Positions 39,694 to 41,516 of a stretch of 41,516 nt of DNA are shown piece after piece. The notes under the pieces are model-generated. The model had not been told where the DNA came from and made no database searches. It saw only the letters and a program-made list of their open reading frames with translations. The stretch is from contig BFEA01000080.1 of assembly GCA_003427395.1 (NCBI GenBank), positions 2,424,757 through 2,466,272 on the forward strand, written 5' to 3'. A program made the position numbers and the translations under genes. Every line of letters begins with the position of its first letter. Within the stretch, counting starts at the first letter, position 1. This stretch comes from Chara braunii. Taxonomy: Eukaryota > Streptophyta > Charophyceae > Charales > Characeae.

Positions 39694-40444
39694 CAGGGAC
39701 TATTTTCAAATGAATCTGGCCACATTTTTGCACTGCACTCAGCACAAAAGTGCAGCCAGATTTATCCTGGAATGATAGACCGTAGACAGAGAGATAGAGC
39801 AGCGGACATTTTGGAATGAATCTGGCCACGTTTCTGCCTTACATTTAGTACAAAAATATGACCAGATTTTCCCATAACGGCTGCAGCACAGAGAGAGAGA
39901 GAGCAGGGGCCACTTTCAAATGCATCTGGACACATCTCTGTGATTTATTCCGTAATGACAGAGCAGAGAGAGAGAGCAGCGGCCATTTTGCAATGAATCT
40001 GGCCACGTTTCTGCGCTACATTCAGTTCAAACATGTGACCACAATCCCGTAATGCCTGCAGCACAGACAGAGAAAGGGAGAGAGAGCAGGGCCATTTTCA
40101 AATGGAACTCTGCTCTGCCTTCATCCACAAAAATGCGGCCAGATTTATCCCGTAATGACACACACAGAGGGAACGAGGGACATTTTAGAATGAATCCGGC
40201 AACATTTCTGTGCTACATTCAGCGCAAAAAGGTGGTCGGTCAGATTCATCCCATGACCTGAATATGGCAACATTTCTGCACTACATTCAGCGCAAAAATG
40301 TGGTCGGTCAGATTCATCCCCTGACCGCAAAGACAGGAAACGAGAGAGAGGGAGAGAACGGCCTTATATTCAATGTATGTGGCCACATCACAGTGCAGTC
40401 TGTGCTAATGTGGCCAGATTCTTCCAGTCATGGCCATAGCGCAC

Positions 40445-40475
<31 letters not shown>

Positions 40476-40890
40476 CAGAGAGAGAGAGAGAGCACGGGGA
40501 GACAGAGCAGCTGGCGTTTTCAAATGAATCTGGCCAAGCTTCTGCACTGCATTCAGTGCAGAAAGGTGGCCAGATTCTGCCCGTAATGGCCGTGCCACAG
40601 AGAGAGAGATACAGAGCAAGAGCCATTTTCAAACGAATCTGGTCACGTTCTGCGCTGCATTCTGCACAAAAGTGTGGCCAAATTCATCCCCTAATGACGG
40701 AACGCAGAGAGAGAGAGAGAGAGCAGGGTCCATTTCGAATGTATCTGGTCACATTTCTCCGCTGCCTTCAGCGCAAAAATGTGGCCAGATTCATCTCCTA
40801 ACTACCGTGCAGACAGAAAACAAGAGCGAGAGTGGGGCGCGCCGCAGGGAGAGAGGCAAAGAGAAGACGCCATTTTCTAATTAATCTGGC
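38826..40890 (+). repeat. Tandem array of about 19 hairpin-forming units
   Basis: Each unit of about 108 bp reads 'gcaggg.ccattttcaaatg', 'aatctggccacatttctgcg', 'ctacattcagcgca', 'aaaatgtggccagattcatc', 'ccgtaatgaccg', then an (AG)n linker. The second and fourth blocks are complementary, so every full unit can fold back on itself with a loop of 4-14 nt. The best example is 40527-40549 paired with 40554-40576 around 'catt'. Unit starts lie near 38926, 39023, 39120, 39233, 39376, 39480, 39585, 39714, 39818, 39922, 39998, 40101, 40193, 40261, 40376, 40527, 40638, 40742 and 40880. Some are truncated. No ORF is maintained across units. Confidence 0.85.
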
Positions 40891-41104
40891 CAAGTTCAAT
40901 TGCCTTTTTTGTTTGTTTGGTTGTACTCTCTGTTTTTCCTCTTTTTTTTTTTTTTGCCCGTACGATCAGCTGTGTGTGTGTGAATGCGTGAAAGGGCATA
41001 TCGTGGGGCATACTGGCCACACATTGTCTCACATTTGTATCGCTCAAGCATCAGGCTGGCAGCGCCTCCTCCTCCTCCTCCTCCTCCTCCTCCTCCTCCT
41101 CCCT
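40891..41104. repeat. T-run and (CCT)n trinucleotide array
   Basis: A T14 run lies at about 40942-40956 and (CTC/CCT)n at 41067-41103. No gene is seen. Confidence 0.85.
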
Positions 41105-41114
41105 CCTATTCTTT

Positions 41115-41480
41115 TTATTTAAAAAAAAGTGGGGCGACGGCCTTGACGTAAGCTATCGTCCTCCAACTGAAAGGCCCCACGTAATTCTACTGTAAGTCAC
41201 TCCATTCGTCTGATCCCAGCGGGACTCGAACTCAGGTCTCTTTATCAACAAACAAAAGTTATCGGGGGCGTACTTACGCCCGCAATAACGAAGGAATGTT
41301 TTCCAAGAAAAAAGAAAGGGGTTGATGGGATTGGAGGGTTTGGTGGTGGGTGGTTGGATTTGAACTAACATGTTGTGTGTTTTCCACATCCCATACCTGT
41401 CTCCGGCTTACCACAATGTTTCCCCTTAGTTGGGGCGTCGATGGACCACGGATCGGATTTGAAACTGATCGGAGCAGACA
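41115..41480 (-). mobile_element. Possible tRNA-derived SINE
   Basis: On the minus strand, GAGTTCGAGTCCC (about 41224-41236) resembles the pol III B box GGTTCGANTCC, and a second B-box-like GTTCAAATCC lies near 41358-41367. The minus-strand 3' end is GCCCCAC followed by a T8 run (about 41122-41129), as in plant SINEs that end in T and use pol III termination. A convincing A box and target duplications were not found, so this is tentative. 'atcggatttgaaactga' occurs twice at the plus-strand right end (41452 and 41492). Confidence 0.35.
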
Positions 41481-41516
41481 CCACACTTTTCATCGGATTT
41501 GAAACTGAGAAGCAGA

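Noticed and set aside
38826-40890. CRISPR-like array
   Set aside because: Repeats are diverged, units are about 108 bp with AG linkers and no unique spacers, and the context is eukaryotic.
41200-41250. A functional tRNA gene
   Set aside because: Only a B-box-like segment is present. No acceptor, D-arm or anticodon-arm pairing could be built.

Overview
This window is eukaryotic, repeat-dominated genomic DNA from what looks like a streptophyte alga. The best guess is a charophyte such as Chara braunii. Three things point there: plant-type Ty3/gypsy chromoviruses primed by initiator-Met tRNA, a gag/pol protein style that I recall from Chara retroelements (memory, not a search), and a dynein light chain suited to a lineage with flagellate sperm. 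The species call is inference. The sequence itself shows a transposon graveyard with long microsatellites, satellites and three single-N gap joins (6764, 31778, 36154). I support only one intact host gene, an LC8-type dynein light chain on the minus strand at 31256-31600.

Layout. Bases 1-72 are an assembly artefact: a 34-base gag fragment identical to 23077-23110, followed by two Tn5/Nextera mosaic ends in inverted orientation, as in a mate-pair circularisation junction. About 290-2075 is a degenerate tandem repeat with a unit of roughly 150-190 bp. 2279-4808 is a truncated minus-strand Ty3/gypsy relic (one LTR, chromodomain, integrase and RNase H remains). 4985-5703 is a second tandem-repeat family. 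It was the landing site of a complete plus-strand chromovirus, Element 1 (5704-15712), with 801 and 853 bp LTRs, a perfect primer binding site, gag, protease, RT, RNase H, integrase and a chromodomain. All reading frames are broken by stops and frameshifts. Its chromodomain is split by a solo LTR of another family (13289-14626) flanked by a 4-bp target duplication.

15784-27090 is a second nest. Two partial LTRs of the same family as the solo LTR (15784-16142 and about 26057-27090) bracket three insertions: a small poly(A)-tailed insert with a 15-bp target duplication (16143-16334), a GC-rich inverted-repeat element (16562-16858), and a minus-strand Ty3/gypsy, Element 2 (16925-25905). Element 2 has LTRs of about 1.1 kb, PBS, PPT and all domains, but its RT catalytic motif is YLDN. 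27376-29370 is a further minus-strand Ty3 relic that has lost RT.

After the LC8 gene, 31.7-41.5 kb is mostly simple and tandem repeat. It includes an inverted-orientation array (32760-33320) related to the 5-kb tandem family, a CAGG/CAGC array (35.5 kb), a GC-rich array (37.2-37.9 kb), an array of about 19 units that each contain a dyad able to fold into a long hairpin (38.83-40.89 kb), and a possible tRNA-derived SINE at the end (41.11-41.48 kb).

No cellular pathway is encoded here. The retroelement genes once worked together as gag-pol copy-and-paste machinery, and the nested order gives a relative history of insertions.
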